Positions 1 to 8,158 are shown, numbered from the stretch's first letter. The stretch: DNA of 8,259 bases from Bacteroidales bacterium UBA3388 (GCA_002358855.1 DEPQ01000037.1:1-8259), one strand, 5' to 3'. A program made the numbers and translations. The notes: generated by a model not told the origin, from the sequence alone.

Positions 1-377
1 GGTCTGTAATCTAAAGACAAAGCTAAAGGAACTCCAGGTATTTGCCATTCAACGCCAACTATACCTTCGATATCAAGACCGAATTCCATATCGTGGTCAG
101 CAGAGATTCTCCATGTTCCAAGTCCTGCTCCAACTCCATAATATAAAGTGAAGTTGCTTCCAAGATCGTGATTCCATTCGTACAACCCTGCAACTTGGAA
201 TCCATGATTGTGTAAGTGTCCACGGAAATCAAGAGCGTTTCCACCCATGTATTTCTTAACTTGAATACCGTAGTCAAAACCACCTACAAGACCTACTCCC
301 CAATTTTGGGCTTTTGCATTTGATAAAGGCAAAATAGCTAAAACTGCTACAAATGCCATAAACATAAATTTTTTCAT
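1..377 (-). CDS. Outer-membrane beta-barrel family protein, 3' end missing (cut by window edge)
   Basis: This reading frame is open from an ATG at 377-375 to the left edge of the window (125 codons, no stop), so the C-terminus is missing. The product starts MKKFMFMAFVAVLAILPLSN, a clear signal peptide with a likely cleavage after AKA at about residue 23 (mature start QNWGVG). The mature part has alternating Gly/aromatic strands (GVGLVGGFDYGIQVKK, FTLYYGVGAGLGTW, FGLDIEGIVGVEW) and reaches PLALSLDYRP, a motif often close to the end of small Bacteroidetes barrel proteins. This pattern fits an OmpA/OmpW-like or porin-family barrel in the outer membrane, but no specific function can be read from it. 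It has its own promoter-like element at 414-421 and sits behind a terminator, so it is probably transcribed separately from the lipoprotein gene upstream. Confidence is high that it is a real secreted protein and moderate for the barrel call. Confidence 0.8.
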   Translation of the reverse strand, partial: MKKFMFMAFVAVLAILPLSNAKAQNWGVGLVGGFDYGIQVKKYMGGNALDFRGHLHNHGFQVAGLYEWNHDLGSNFTLYYGVGAGLGTWRISADHDMEFGLDIEGIVGVEWQIPGVPLALSLDYR

Positions 378-413
378 ACCAATTAAATTTTAGTTAATAA
401 ATAAACGTTTTTG

Positions 414-421
414 CAAAAATA
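414..421 (-). promoter_or_regulatory. Bacteroidetes-type -7 promoter element for the barrel gene
   Basis: Read on the minus strand this is TATTTTTG, an exact match to the Bacteroidetes -7 consensus TAnnTTTG, lying 36 bases upstream of the ATG at 377. The predicted start of transcription is a few bases downstream, giving a short AT-rich leader of about 30 nt. No clear -33 TTTG is visible because the upstream region is the T-tract of the preceding terminator. The T-richness makes a chance match possible. Confidence 0.45.
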
Positions 422-468
422 AGAAAAAAAATAAAAAAATGGGCAGAAATTTTAAAATTTATGCCCAT
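420..468 (-). terminator. Rho-independent terminator after the lipoprotein gene
   Basis: Positions 439-468 form an almost perfect inverted repeat: ATGGGCA pairs with TGCCCAT, then one A/G mismatch, then AAATT with AATTT around a TTAA loop. Read on the minus strand it is followed directly by a T-rich tract (438 down to about 420). It lies 31 bases after the stop of the coiled-coil lipoprotein (499) and before the barrel gene, as expected for a terminator separating the two minus-strand genes. Confidence 0.85.
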
Positions 469-498
469 TAAGTAAATATTATGTATTTCGGTTTGCTC

Positions 499-1368
499 TT
501 AGTCGAGTTCTATAACAAGGAATTTGCTTTTTTGCCAGAACAATGAAGGATTTGTAATTACAAGTCTTGTTGGACGTTTTTCATCTGATTCTAATCTGTA
601 AGATTCGCTTGGATGTGAAGTGAGAATCTTAATCTTTGTTCCAGGAAGTTGTATTTCTGGCACTCTACGAATATCGATTTTTGAATAGTTTTTAAGTTCT
701 GAATCGCTACTTGCAACACTACGTTTTCCAATTCCAAGAAATCCTCCTTTTCTGTTGATAATTCCTTTTTCAAGAAGCTCTTTTCTTTCTCCAATAATAT
801 AGTATGCAGCATTCTTTTCTTCTTCTATTTTTAAGATTCTTTCGTCTTTGTCTTGATTTTTCTTATTCAAATCATCTAAGTTACGGTTTAGATTCTCTAT
901 AACAATCTTATGTTTTTGCAACTCTGTGGTTAGAAGTTGTATTTCTTCTTCTTGTTCAGAGATACGAGTTTGTAACTTTTCTATAAAGGCAGTTAATTCC
1001 TTATTTGTGTTCTTTTGCTTTCTCAATTGAGCATTAAGATTGTCTATTCTTTGCTTTTGTTCTGTCAAAAGGTCGTTTATGTCTTGAATTTGAGAAGTTA
1101 TTTTTGTTCTTGTATCAACATTTACTTCTCCTGTTTTGTCTTTGATTTTTGATACATCAGCATATTTTGATGTAACAACGCTTAGGTTTTCTTCTATTTC
1201 ATTTAATTGTTGGAAAAGCATTTCTACTTCGGTGTTTTTAGCCGCTAAGGCTGCTTCAACTGAATCTTGAAGTGCTTTTTGTGTTAAAAGTTCTTGTTCT
1301 GCTTTGCTATTACAAGCTCCTGTTAAGATTAAAACAAGGCCTGCAATCAATAAATAGGTTCTTTTCAT
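499..1368 (-). CDS. Coiled-coil lipoprotein, function unknown (possibly Cbp1-like)
   Basis: The 289-residue product begins MKRTYLLIAGLVLILTGAC, a lipoprotein signal peptide with Cys19 as the probable lipidated residue (LTGAC). The residue at -3 is Thr rather than the usual Leu, a small deviation. Residues about 25-65 and 85-187 are rich in Glu, Lys, Gln, Asn and Leu with heptad-like spacing, so most of the protein is a long helical coiled coil. After AAYYIIGERKELLEKGII (188-204) and GGFLGIGKR (208-216) comes a roughly 75-residue C-terminal region, probably beta-rich. From memory, this signal-peptide, coiled-coil and YYxIG...KGI...GGFLGxGK layout recurs in Bacteroidetes lipoproteins, some annotated as Cbp1-family collagen-binding adhesins. 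That family name is only a tentative guess here. It is divergent from the thiamine operon and ends at the terminator at 420-468. No acidic surface-export tag is evident after Cys19, so surface exposure is unproven. Confidence 0.85.
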   Translation of the reverse strand: MKRTYLLIAGLVLILTGACNSKAEQELLTQKALQDSVEAALAAKNTEVEMLFQQLNEIEENLSVVTSKYADVSKIKDKTGEVNVDTRTKITSQIQDINDLLTEQKQRIDNLNAQLRKQKNTNKELTAFIEKLQTRISEQEEEIQLLTTELQKHKIVIENLNRNLDDLNKKNQDKDERILKIEEEKNAAYYIIGERKELLEKGIINRKGGFLGIGKRSVASSDSELKNYSKIDIRRVPEIQLPGTKIKILTSHPSESYRLESDEKRPTRLVITNPSLFWQKSKFLVIELD

Positions 1369-1424
1369 AAGTTTTATTTTTTTAATTTAAGGTTTTAAAA
1401 TTTTTTTCTTTAAAATAATTATTC

Positions 1425-1432
1425 TACTTTTG
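1425..1432 (+). promoter_or_regulatory. Probable -7 promoter element of the thiamine operon
   Basis: TACTTTTG is an exact match to the Bacteroidetes -7 consensus TAnnTTTG and lies about 40 bases before the 5' strand of the riboswitch P1 stem. That is the position expected for the promoter of a riboswitch-led transcript starting near 1437-1440. A good -33 TTTG is not visible in the A/T-only sequence upstream (about 1400-1407). On the opposite strand, TTTATTTG (1446-1439) is a one-mismatch -7 candidate for the lipoprotein gene, so the two divergent promoters may overlap. Confidence 0.6.
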
Positions 1433-1471
1433 CACTATCAAATAAACGAAAGAGTTATTATTTTATTGTAT

Positions 1472-1556
1472 AAAAGATTTGGGGGTGCTTACTTTTTGTA
1501 GGCTGAGATTATACCCTTTGACCGGTCTGATAATGCAGACAGGGGAAAATACTTTC
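1472..1556 (+). promoter_or_regulatory. TPP riboswitch (THI element) aptamer
   Basis: The conserved parts of the thiamine pyrophosphate aptamer are present in order. P1 pairs 1473-1480 with 1547-1555, with one bulged A. P2 pairs GGGT (1483-1486) with ACCC (1513-1516). A short P3, GCTTAC/GTAGGC (1487-1492 with 1498-1503), has a five-T loop and no P3a extension. The pyrimidine-sensing CTGAGA is at 1503-1508. In the pyrophosphate-sensing arm, ACC is at 1521-1523, P5 is GTCTG/CAGAC (1525-1529 with 1536-1540) closing the hallmark ATAATG loop, and AGGGGAA follows. The aptamer sits directly ahead of thiD and should repress the whole thi operon when TPP is abundant. The call rests on sequence landmarks and hand-drawn pairing. 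Confidence 0.96.
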
Positions 1557-1564
1557 TTTGGAAG

Positions 1565-1596
1565 TACACTCTCAAATCCTAAAAAAAGAGAGTGTA
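1565..1596 (+). promoter_or_regulatory. Riboswitch expression-platform hairpin next to the thiD start codon
   Basis: TACACTCTC (1565-1573) and GAGAGTGTA (1588-1596) form a perfect 9-bp stem around a 14-nt A-rich loop. The stem ends exactly one base before the ATG at 1597. There is no T-run after it, so it does not look like an intrinsic terminator. Blocking ribosome access to the thiD start is the more likely role. A second hairpin, TACTTTC/GGAAGTA (1550-1556 with 1560-1566), competes with the 3' strand of riboswitch P1 and takes two bases of this stem, suggesting how ligand binding could be transmitted. The stem is certain from the sequence; the mechanism is inferred. Confidence 0.65.
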
Positions 1597-2448
1597 ATGA
1601 TTAGAAAAAAACAGATAATTCCCGTTTTAACAATCGCAGGCTCAGATTCTTGCGGTGGAGCGGGCATTCAAGCAGATTTAAAGACAATTTCTTCATTAGG
1701 TTTGTTTGCTTGTAGTTGCATAAGTGCCGTTACAGCACAAAATACCTTAGGAGTAAGAGAAATTTTTCCTTTAAAAAAATCTTTAATTCGCAATCAAATA
1801 GATGCAATTTTAGAAGATTTGCCTGTAAAAGCCATAAAAATTGGTATGCTTTTTGATTGCGAAATCATAAAAGAAGTATCCGAAACTCTAAGACGTCATA
1901 AATTTCAAGGAAGTGTTGTTTTAGATCCTGTAATGATAGCAACAAGCGGTGCTTCTTTGCTTCAAGACGATGCAAGGCAAGCAATGATAGACTATCTCTT
2001 TCCTTTGGTAGATATTATTACGCCAAATCTTTTTGAAGCGGCCTCTCTTGCTCAAATAAAAAGCATAAATAGTCTTGCCGAGCAAAAAGAAATAGCCTTA
2101 TTTATTAATAATAGTCTTAAAACAAAAAGAGTCCTTATAAAAGGAGGGCATTTTGAACAAGGAGAATGTACGGATCTTTTTTTGGATGTTGATAATAGTT
2201 TTCAAACTTATACATCGAAGAAAATAGATAGTAAAAACACTCACGGCACAGGCTGCTCTCTTTCTTCGGCTATTGCTTCTTATCTTGCCTTAGGCTATGA
2301 TTACAAAACCTCTATTGGTCTTGCAAAGGAATATGTTTATTCGGCAATATTAGAATCAAAAGATATTTTTTCAGGAAAAGGAAACGGAAGTTTAAATCAT
2401 TTTTTTAATCCTCAAAAACAAAAATTTTATGAAAGTAATTGTGAATAA
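1597..2448 (+). CDS. thiD: Hydroxymethylpyrimidine/phosphomethylpyrimidine kinase
   Basis: ThiD phosphorylates HMP and HMP-phosphate with ATP to give HMP-pyrophosphate, the pyrimidine substrate of ThiE, in the cytoplasm. The 283-residue product has the ribokinase-fold signatures of the family: LTIAGSDSCGGAGIQADLK (11-29), KIGML (81-85), VVLDPVMIATSG (107-118), DIITPN (139-144), VLIKGGH (179-185) and the anion-hole/catalytic segment THGTGCSLSSA (215-225), with Cys220 at the position of the conserved active-site cysteine. Length is slightly above the 266 residues of E. coli ThiD. I chose the ATG at 1597 because the protein then starts MIRKKQIIPVLTIAGSD, as family members do. A TTG at 1558 would start inside the riboswitch platform. 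It is the first gene of the TPP-regulated operon and its 3' end overlaps thiS by 20 bases, implying coupled translation. Confidence 0.97.
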   Translation: MIRKKQIIPVLTIAGSDSCGGAGIQADLKTISSLGLFACSCISAVTAQNTLGVREIFPLKKSLIRNQIDAILEDLPVKAIKIGMLFDCEIIKEVSETLRRHKFQGSVVLDPVMIATSGASLLQDDARQAMIDYLFPLVDIITPNLFEAASLAQIKSINSLAEQKEIALFINNSLKTKRVLIKGGHFEQGECTDLFLDVDNSFQTYTSKKIDSKNTHGTGCSLSSAIASYLALGYDYKTSIGLAKEYVYSAILESKDIFSGKGNGSLNHFFNPQKQKFYESNCE

Positions 2449-2629
2449 AAAACAAGTAGAGGTAGAAACGCAAACAAATATCTATCAACTATTAGAATTA
2501 TTGAATGTAAATCCAAGTCATTGTGCTGTTGCGGTAGGAAATAAAGTCATAAAAAAATCGCAATGGAGCCAAACGCAACTAAAAAATGACCAAGAAATAA
2601 CAATAATAAATGCAACATGTGGAGGTTAA
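2429..2629 (+). CDS. thiS: Sulfur carrier protein ThiS
   Basis: ThiS is the small ubiquitin-like protein whose C-terminal glycine is adenylated by ThiF and converted to a thiocarboxylate, which then donates sulfur to the thiazole made by ThiG. The 66-residue product has the usual length, starts MKVIVNKKQVEVE (first beta strand), contains AVAVGNKVIKKSQW, the typical middle of ThiS/MoaD-type folds, and ends ATCGG with the required free Gly-Gly directly before the stop. The gene begins inside the end of thiD (20-base overlap) and its last 13 bases overlap the start of the next gene. The GGAGG at 2621-2625 encodes the two terminal glycines, so its resemblance to a Shine-Dalgarno sequence is probably coincidental. 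Confidence 0.96.
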   Translation: MKVIVNKKQVEVETQTNIYQLLELLNVNPSHCAVAVGNKVIKKSQWSQTQLKNDQEITIINATCGG

Positions 2630-3177
2630 TCGGTATAACACTTCCGCAATACGAAGACTCAAAAGCGGAAAAGCAAAGAATAATTTCACTGCTTGAAAGC
2701 AAAAAAATAGAATACTTTCATATTCGTAAGCCGGATTTCTCTTTTGAGCAAATGTCAGATTGGTTAAAGGATTTACCTCTTGAAATAAGAAAACGCCTTT
2801 GCCTACATGACTGCATAGAATTAGCAAAAGAATTTCAAATAGGAGGTATTCATCTCAATGCTCGCAACAATTACGCTCTTGCTTCGGGCTATGAGGGAAG
2901 AATAAGCGTGAGTTGTCATTCTCTTTTGGAGATTAAGCAGTGGAAAACAAAGACCGACTATCTTTTTCTCTCACCTATATATAATAGTATAAGCAAAGAA
3001 GGATATGAAGCAAAGTTTTCAAAAGAAGAATTAAGAAAAGCTGTTAAGCAAGGCGTAATTGATGAAAAAGTCTTTGCACTTTCGGGCGTTGAACCAAGCA
3101 AATTCCCCGAATTAAAAGAGATTGGCTTTTCTGCGGCAGCAATTATGGGATTTATTTGGCAGACAAATAACTTTTAA
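2617..3177 (+). CDS. tenI: TenI-like / ThiE-paralogue protein
   Basis: This 186-residue TIM-barrel protein belongs to the ThiE/TenI superfamily but lacks several ThiE active-site features. The pyrophosphate-binding QLRxK strand reads FHIRKP (34-39), as in TenI proteins. The ThiE ND pair reads HD (64-65). VHLGQxD reads GIHLNARN (77-84). The GPxFxTxTK loop is replaced by LSPIYNSISKEGY (118-130). TenI of Bacillus speeds aromatisation of the thiazole tautomer made by ThiG; whether this protein does the same is inference. B. subtilis TenI uses a histidine in the GHVF loop, and here that position is SPIY, so a different mechanism or substrate is possible. Bacteroidetes thi operons commonly carry this second ThiE-like gene, often labelled thiamine phosphate synthase. 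The ATG lies within the thiS end (13-base overlap), and its MWRLIGITLP start aligns with family N-termini. True ThiE follows one base later. Confidence 0.85.
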   Translation: MWRLIGITLPQYEDSKAEKQRIISLLESKKIEYFHIRKPDFSFEQMSDWLKDLPLEIRKRLCLHDCIELAKEFQIGGIHLNARNNYALASGYEGRISVSCHSLLEIKQWKTKTDYLFLSPIYNSISKEGYEAKFSKEELRKAVKQGVIDEKVFALSGVEPSKFPELKEIGFSAAAIMGFIWQTNNF

Positions 3178-3178
3178 A

Positions 3179-3787
3179 ATGGACAAAATATATTTTATAA
3201 CACATCAAAACGAAAAGTATTCTTACTTAGAAAGTGCAAAACTCGCATTAGACTCTGGCATAAGGCTAATTCAACTTAGAATGAAGCACTCTCCTTTGAG
3301 CGAGATAGAGAAAACAGCCTACATATTAAAAGAAGAGTGCGATAAATACAAAGCAAGACTAATCATAAACGACAATAGCGATTTGGCTTTGAAGATTGGA
3401 GCAAATGGAGTGCACCTTGGACAAAAAGATGAGGCGATTAGCATTGCAAGAAACAAGATAAGAGAAAATCAAATCATAGGAAAAACTTGCAATAGTCTTG
3501 AACACATAAAGCAAGCCGTTGAAAGCGGTGCAGATTACATAGGATTAGGACCCTATCGCTTTACTTCGACAAAAGAAAATCTAAGTCCTATACTTGGCAT
3601 TGAAGGATATAAAAATCTAAACCTTGATATTCCAATCTATGCAATAGGAGGAATACGCTTGGAAGATGCAAAACCTTTAAGCGAAACAGGGATTTATGGC
3701 ATAGCAATCTCCTCTTTAATTTTAGAAAGCAAAGAACCCGAAAAAAAAGTCAAAGAATTAAGAAAATATTTCAAAGAAAAAATTTAA
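3179..3787 (+). CDS. thiE: Thiamine phosphate synthase
   Basis: ThiE condenses HMP-pyrophosphate with thiazole phosphate to thiamine phosphate, releasing pyrophosphate, in the cytoplasm. The 202-residue product carries the family's substrate-binding motifs in order: IQLRMK (31-36, Gln, Arg and Lys all present), INDNSDLA (63-70) with the Asn-Asp pair, GVHLGQKD (77-84), [19 protein letters not shown] (122-140) with the conserved Thr and Lys, YAIGGI (154-159) and GIAISS (174-179). The usual Ser/His-containing segment after strand four reads GKTCNS here, a mild variation. I chose the ATG at 3179, which gives [12 protein letters not shown], matching family N-termini, and follows the tenI-like stop by one base. 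An in-frame ATG at 3122 would add 19 residues lying within tenI and is unlikely. With the complete motif set, this is the enzyme most likely to do the coupling step in this operon. Confidence 0.95.
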   Translation: MDKIYFITHQNEKYSYLESAKLALDSGIRLIQLRMKHSPLSEIEKTAYILKEECDKYKARLIINDNSDLALKIGANGVHLGQKDEAISIARNKIRENQIIGKTCNSLEHIKQAVESGADYIGLGPYRFTSTKENLSPILGIEGYKNLNLDIPIYAIGGIRLEDAKPLSETGIYGIAISSLILESKEPEKKVKELRKYFKEKI

Positions 3788-3812
3788 AAAATCAAAGAAA
3801 AAAAATAACGAT

Positions 3813-4592
3813 ATGCAAACACAAAAATTAGTAATAGCAGGAAAGGAATTTGAATCAAGATTATTCTTAGGCACAGGAAAGTTTCCTTCAAACGAAATCA
3901 TGGGACAGGCAATCAAATCCTCACAAACCCAAATGGTAACTACTGCAATGAAAAGAGTAAACCTTGAAAACTCCAAAGAAGATGATATGTTATCATACAT
4001 AGACAGAGAAAAGGTAATTCTTTTGCCTAATACCTCAGGAGTAAGAAATGCAAAAGAAGCAGTTTTCGCAGCACAAATGGCAAGAGAAGCCCTTCAAACA
4101 AATTGGTTGAAACTTGAAATTCACCCAGACCCTAAATATCTTTTTCCAGATGCAATAGAAACCCTTAAAGCCACAGAGGAATTAGTAAAAGATGGCTTTA
4201 TAGTTTTGCCATACATTCAAGCAGACCCTGTTTTGTGTAAACAATTAGAAGAAGTTGGAGCTGCAACCGTTATGCCCTTAGCCTCTCCGATAGGAAGCAA
4301 TAAAGGATTGGTAACAAAAGAGTTGTTAGAAATAATAATTGAGCAAAGTAATGTGCCGGTTGTAATAGATGCAGGCATAGGAGCACCAAGTCATGCAGCA
4401 CAAGCAATGGAATTAGGAGCCGATGCTGTGCTTGTCAATACGGCAATTGCGATTGCGGGCGATCCTATTGCGATGGCAGAAGCCTTTTCTTTGGCTGTAA
4501 AAGCAGGAAGACAGGCATACGAAAGTGGATTAGCAACTTCATTCAATACAGCACAAGCATCTTCTCCGCTAACAGAGTTTTTGAATTTCTAA
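3813..4592 (+). CDS. thiG: Thiazole synthase
   Basis: ThiG joins 1-deoxy-D-xylulose 5-phosphate, dehydroglycine and the sulfur of ThiS-thiocarboxylate into the thiazole phosphate carboxylate. The 259-residue TIM-barrel protein is close to the 256 residues of E. coli ThiG. Visible motifs are [10 protein letters not shown] (17-26), VTTAMKRVN (42-50), [14 protein letters not shown] (70-83), [10 protein letters not shown] (97-106) with Lys100 at the Schiff-base lysine position, [33 protein letters not shown] (effector-phosphate region) and [17 protein letters not shown]. It lies 25 bases after thiE and 18 bases before thiC, with an A-rich leader and no Shine-Dalgarno sequence. ThiG normally works with ThiH as a complex when glycine comes from tyrosine, and thiH lies two genes downstream. 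Confidence 0.98.
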   Translation: MQTQKLVIAGKEFESRLFLGTGKFPSNEIMGQAIKSSQTQMVTTAMKRVNLENSKEDDMLSYIDREKVILLPNTSGVRNAKEAVFAAQMAREALQTNWLKLEIHPDPKYLFPDAIETLKATEELVKDGFIVLPYIQADPVLCKQLEEVGAATVMPLASPIGSNKGLVTKELLEIIIEQSNVPVVIDAGIGAPSHAAQAMELGADAVLVNTAIAIAGDPIAMAEAFSLAVKAGRQAYESGLATSFNTAQASSPLTEFLNF

Positions 4593-4598
4593 TATTAA

Positions 4599-6287
<1,689 letters not shown>

Positions 6288-6289
6288 TT

Positions 6290-7405
6290 ATGGAAAAGAG
6301 TTTTTATGATATTGTAAAATCACTTTCTTGGCAAGAGGTAACCGATAGCATATATTCTAAAACGGAAAATGATGTTATAAGAGCCTTATCAAAAAAATAT
6401 TTAGATATTGAGGATTTTAAAGCGTTAGTTTCTCCAAAGGCAGAAAAATATCTTGAACAAATGGCATTTATGAGTAGAAATATTACACAAAAACGCTTTG
6501 GAAAGGTTATGCAGTTTTATATTCCTATGTATCTTTCAAACGAATGTAGTAATCATTGTATTTATTGTGGGTTTAATCACAACAATCAAATAGGTAGAAT
6601 TACTCTTTCTGATGAGCAAATCTTGGAAGAAATAAAAGCAATCAAAGCAATGGGCTATGATAATGTGCTTTTGCTTACAGGGGAAAATCATAAAAATGCA
6701 GGTGTTTCTTACATTGAAAATGCTATAAAGCTATGTCGTCCTTATTTTTCTGCAATTAACTTGGAAGTATTCCCAATGAAAATGGAAGAATATGAGAGAT
6801 TGATTCAGGCAGGTGCTAATTCGGTTTATGTTTATCAAGAAACATATAATGAAAGTCGCTACAAATATTATCATCCTAAGGGAATGAAGTCAAATTATCT
6901 TTATCGCTTAGAGTGTCCTGAAAGATTAGCCAAAGCAGGCATTCATAGAGTTGGCATGGGAGCCTTAATTGGTTTGGAAGAATGGAGAACGGAAATGCTA
7001 TTTCTTGCAATGCACTTGCAATTTATGAGAAAGAATTATTGGAAGACAAAATACTCTATTTCTTTCCCAAGAATGAGGCCTGCCGCAGGTGGATTTCAAG
7101 CAGATTATTGCGTGAATGAAAAGCAATTTGCTCAAATCATTTGGGCATTTCGCCTTTTTGATAACGATGTTGAAATAACAATGAGTACAAGAGAAAGACC
7201 TGAGATGAGAAATCATTTTGTTTCCCTTGGCATTACCTCAATGAGTGCAGGAAGTAAGACAGAGCCGGGAGGTTATTCTAATCCTGATGTAGAATTAGAA
7301 CAATTCCACGTAAATGATGATAGAAGCGTAGAAGAAATGGAAACAATGGTACGCTCGCAAGGCTATGATGTAGTGTTTAAGGATTGGGATAAAATTTTAA
7401 GTTAA
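6290..7405 (+). CDS. thiH: 2-iminoacetate synthase (tyrosine lyase)
   Basis: ThiH is a radical SAM enzyme that cleaves L-tyrosine to dehydroglycine (2-iminoacetate) and p-cresol, feeding ThiG. The 371-residue product is near the 377 of E. coli ThiH. The 4Fe-4S/SAM motif NECSNHCIYCGFN has Cys86, Cys90 and Cys93 in the CxxxCxxC spacing, and LLLTGE (127-132) is the SAM-binding GGE-like strand. Further family segments are NLEVFPMKMEEYERL, YVYQETYNESRYKYYHP, HRVGMGALIGLEEWR, SFPRMRPAAGGF and a C-terminal TSMSAGSKTEPGGYSNP. The use of ThiH instead of the oxygen-dependent glycine oxidase ThiO points to anaerobic thiazole synthesis. The gene starts two bases after the thiC stop and its stop overlaps the thiF start by one base (TAATG), so translation is probably coupled. 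Confidence 0.97.
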   Translation: MEKSFYDIVKSLSWQEVTDSIYSKTENDVIRALSKKYLDIEDFKALVSPKAEKYLEQMAFMSRNITQKRFGKVMQFYIPMYLSNECSNHCIYCGFNHNNQIGRITLSDEQILEEIKAIKAMGYDNVLLLTGENHKNAGVSYIENAIKLCRPYFSAINLEVFPMKMEEYERLIQAGANSVYVYQETYNESRYKYYHPKGMKSNYLYRLECPERLAKAGIHRVGMGALIGLEEWRTEMLFLAMHLQFMRKNYWKTKYSISFPRMRPAAGGFQADYCVNEKQFAQIIWAFRLFDNDVEITMSTRERPEMRNHFVSLGITSMSAGSKTEPGGYSNPDVELEQFHVNDDRSVEEMETMVRSQGYDVVFKDWDKILS

Positions 7406-8121
7406 TGTTAGAGGAAAAGGATTTTTTGAGATACTTTCGTCAAATAGAGTTAGAGGGTTTTGGAGTCAAAGGACAAGAAAAATTAAAGCAAGCAAAAGTC
7501 TTGATTGTTGGCGTTGGAGGATTGGGAAGCATTGCAAGTCTTTTGCTTGTTGCCTCTGGCGTTGGAGTAATTGGCCTTATTGATAAGGATAAGGTTAGTT
7601 TGAGCAATCTTCATCGTCAGATTCTTTACAAAGAGTCGCAAATAGGAGAGGAAAAGGTTGAAAAAGCAAAAGAAAACCTTCAAGAAGTAAATAGCGATTG
7701 CAAGATAATTTGCTACAATGAGTTTTTGAGCAAAGAAAATGCCGAAAATATTATCAAAGACTATGATATTGTGGTGGATTGTTGCGATAACTTTGCAACG
7801 CGTTATGTAATAAATGACGCTTGTCAAAGATTGAAAAAGCCTTTTCTTTATTCTGCTATCTCGGACTTTGAAGGACAAGTTGCTTTACTTAATTGCGAGG
7901 AAGATTCTGCAAATTACAGAACTCTTTTTCCAGAAGAAAACCTATTGAAAGAAGAGAGTAATAAAAACAAAGCAGTGATTGGAGTCTTACCCTCAATCAC
8001 TGCTTCTATTGCTTCAAACGAAGTATTAAAGTTTTTAACCAATTACACCGATGTTTCTTTGAAAAACAAACTCCTAATCTTTAATGTCAAAAACTATAAC
8101 TTTAATATATTTGAATTATAA
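7405..8121 (+). CDS. thiF: ThiS adenylyltransferase ThiF, lacking zinc and relay cysteines
   Basis: ThiF uses ATP to adenylate the C-terminal glycine of ThiS. The 238-residue product has the E1-like core: GVGGLGS (36-42) for nucleotide binding, Asp60 and Asp62 in LIDKDKV, SNLHRQ (67-72) with Arg71 and Gln72, Lys84, and VVDCCDNFATR (123-133) with Asp128. It is a little shorter than E. coli ThiF (251). The region that normally carries the first zinc CxxC (CYRCLFP-like) reads NYRTLFP (170-176), with no cysteine. The segment expected to hold the relay cysteine has none in residues 165-238. The second CxxC near the C-terminus is also absent (the end reads VKNYNFNIFEL). The cysteines that exist are 99, 103, 126, 127, 140 and 164. 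From memory, other Bacteroidetes ThiF/HesA-like proteins also lack them, so this is likely a lineage form, not decay. It is the last gene of the operon, sharing one base with thiH. Confidence 0.92.
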   Translation: MLEEKDFLRYFRQIELEGFGVKGQEKLKQAKVLIVGVGGLGSIASLLLVASGVGVIGLIDKDKVSLSNLHRQILYKESQIGEEKVEKAKENLQEVNSDCKIICYNEFLSKENAENIIKDYDIVVDCCDNFATRYVINDACQRLKKPFLYSAISDFEGQVALLNCEEDSANYRTLFPEENLLKEESNKNKAVIGVLPSITASIASNEVLKFLTNYTDVSLKNKLLIFNVKNYNFNIFEL

Positions 8122-8158
8122 GACGATTAAGCAACGCAATTCAAAGAAATAGAAAAAT

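Noticed and set aside
59..283. Minus-strand 74-codon frame
   Set aside because: It is a shadow in another frame of the signal-peptide-bearing barrel gene at 1-377.
1558..1596. Extension of ThiD by 13 residues from a TTG at 1558
   Set aside because: It would start within the aptamer/expression platform and translate through the regulatory hairpin. The ATG at 1597 gives the normal family N-terminus.
3122..3178. Extension of ThiE by 19 residues from an ATG at 3122
   Set aside because: The added residues overlap the 3' end of the TenI-like gene and have no counterpart in ThiE. The ATG at 3179 follows the preceding stop by one base and gives MDKIYFIT.
3771..3805. Short direct repeat TCAAAGAAAAAA at the thiE end and in the thiE-thiG gap
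   Set aside because: It is a low-complexity A-rich duplication typical of this base composition, with no sign of a functional repeat.
7483..7878. Minus-strand 131-codon frame opposite thiF
   Set aside because: It is an antisense shadow of an AT-rich conserved gene; the product is Phe/Ile/Asn-rich with no family features.
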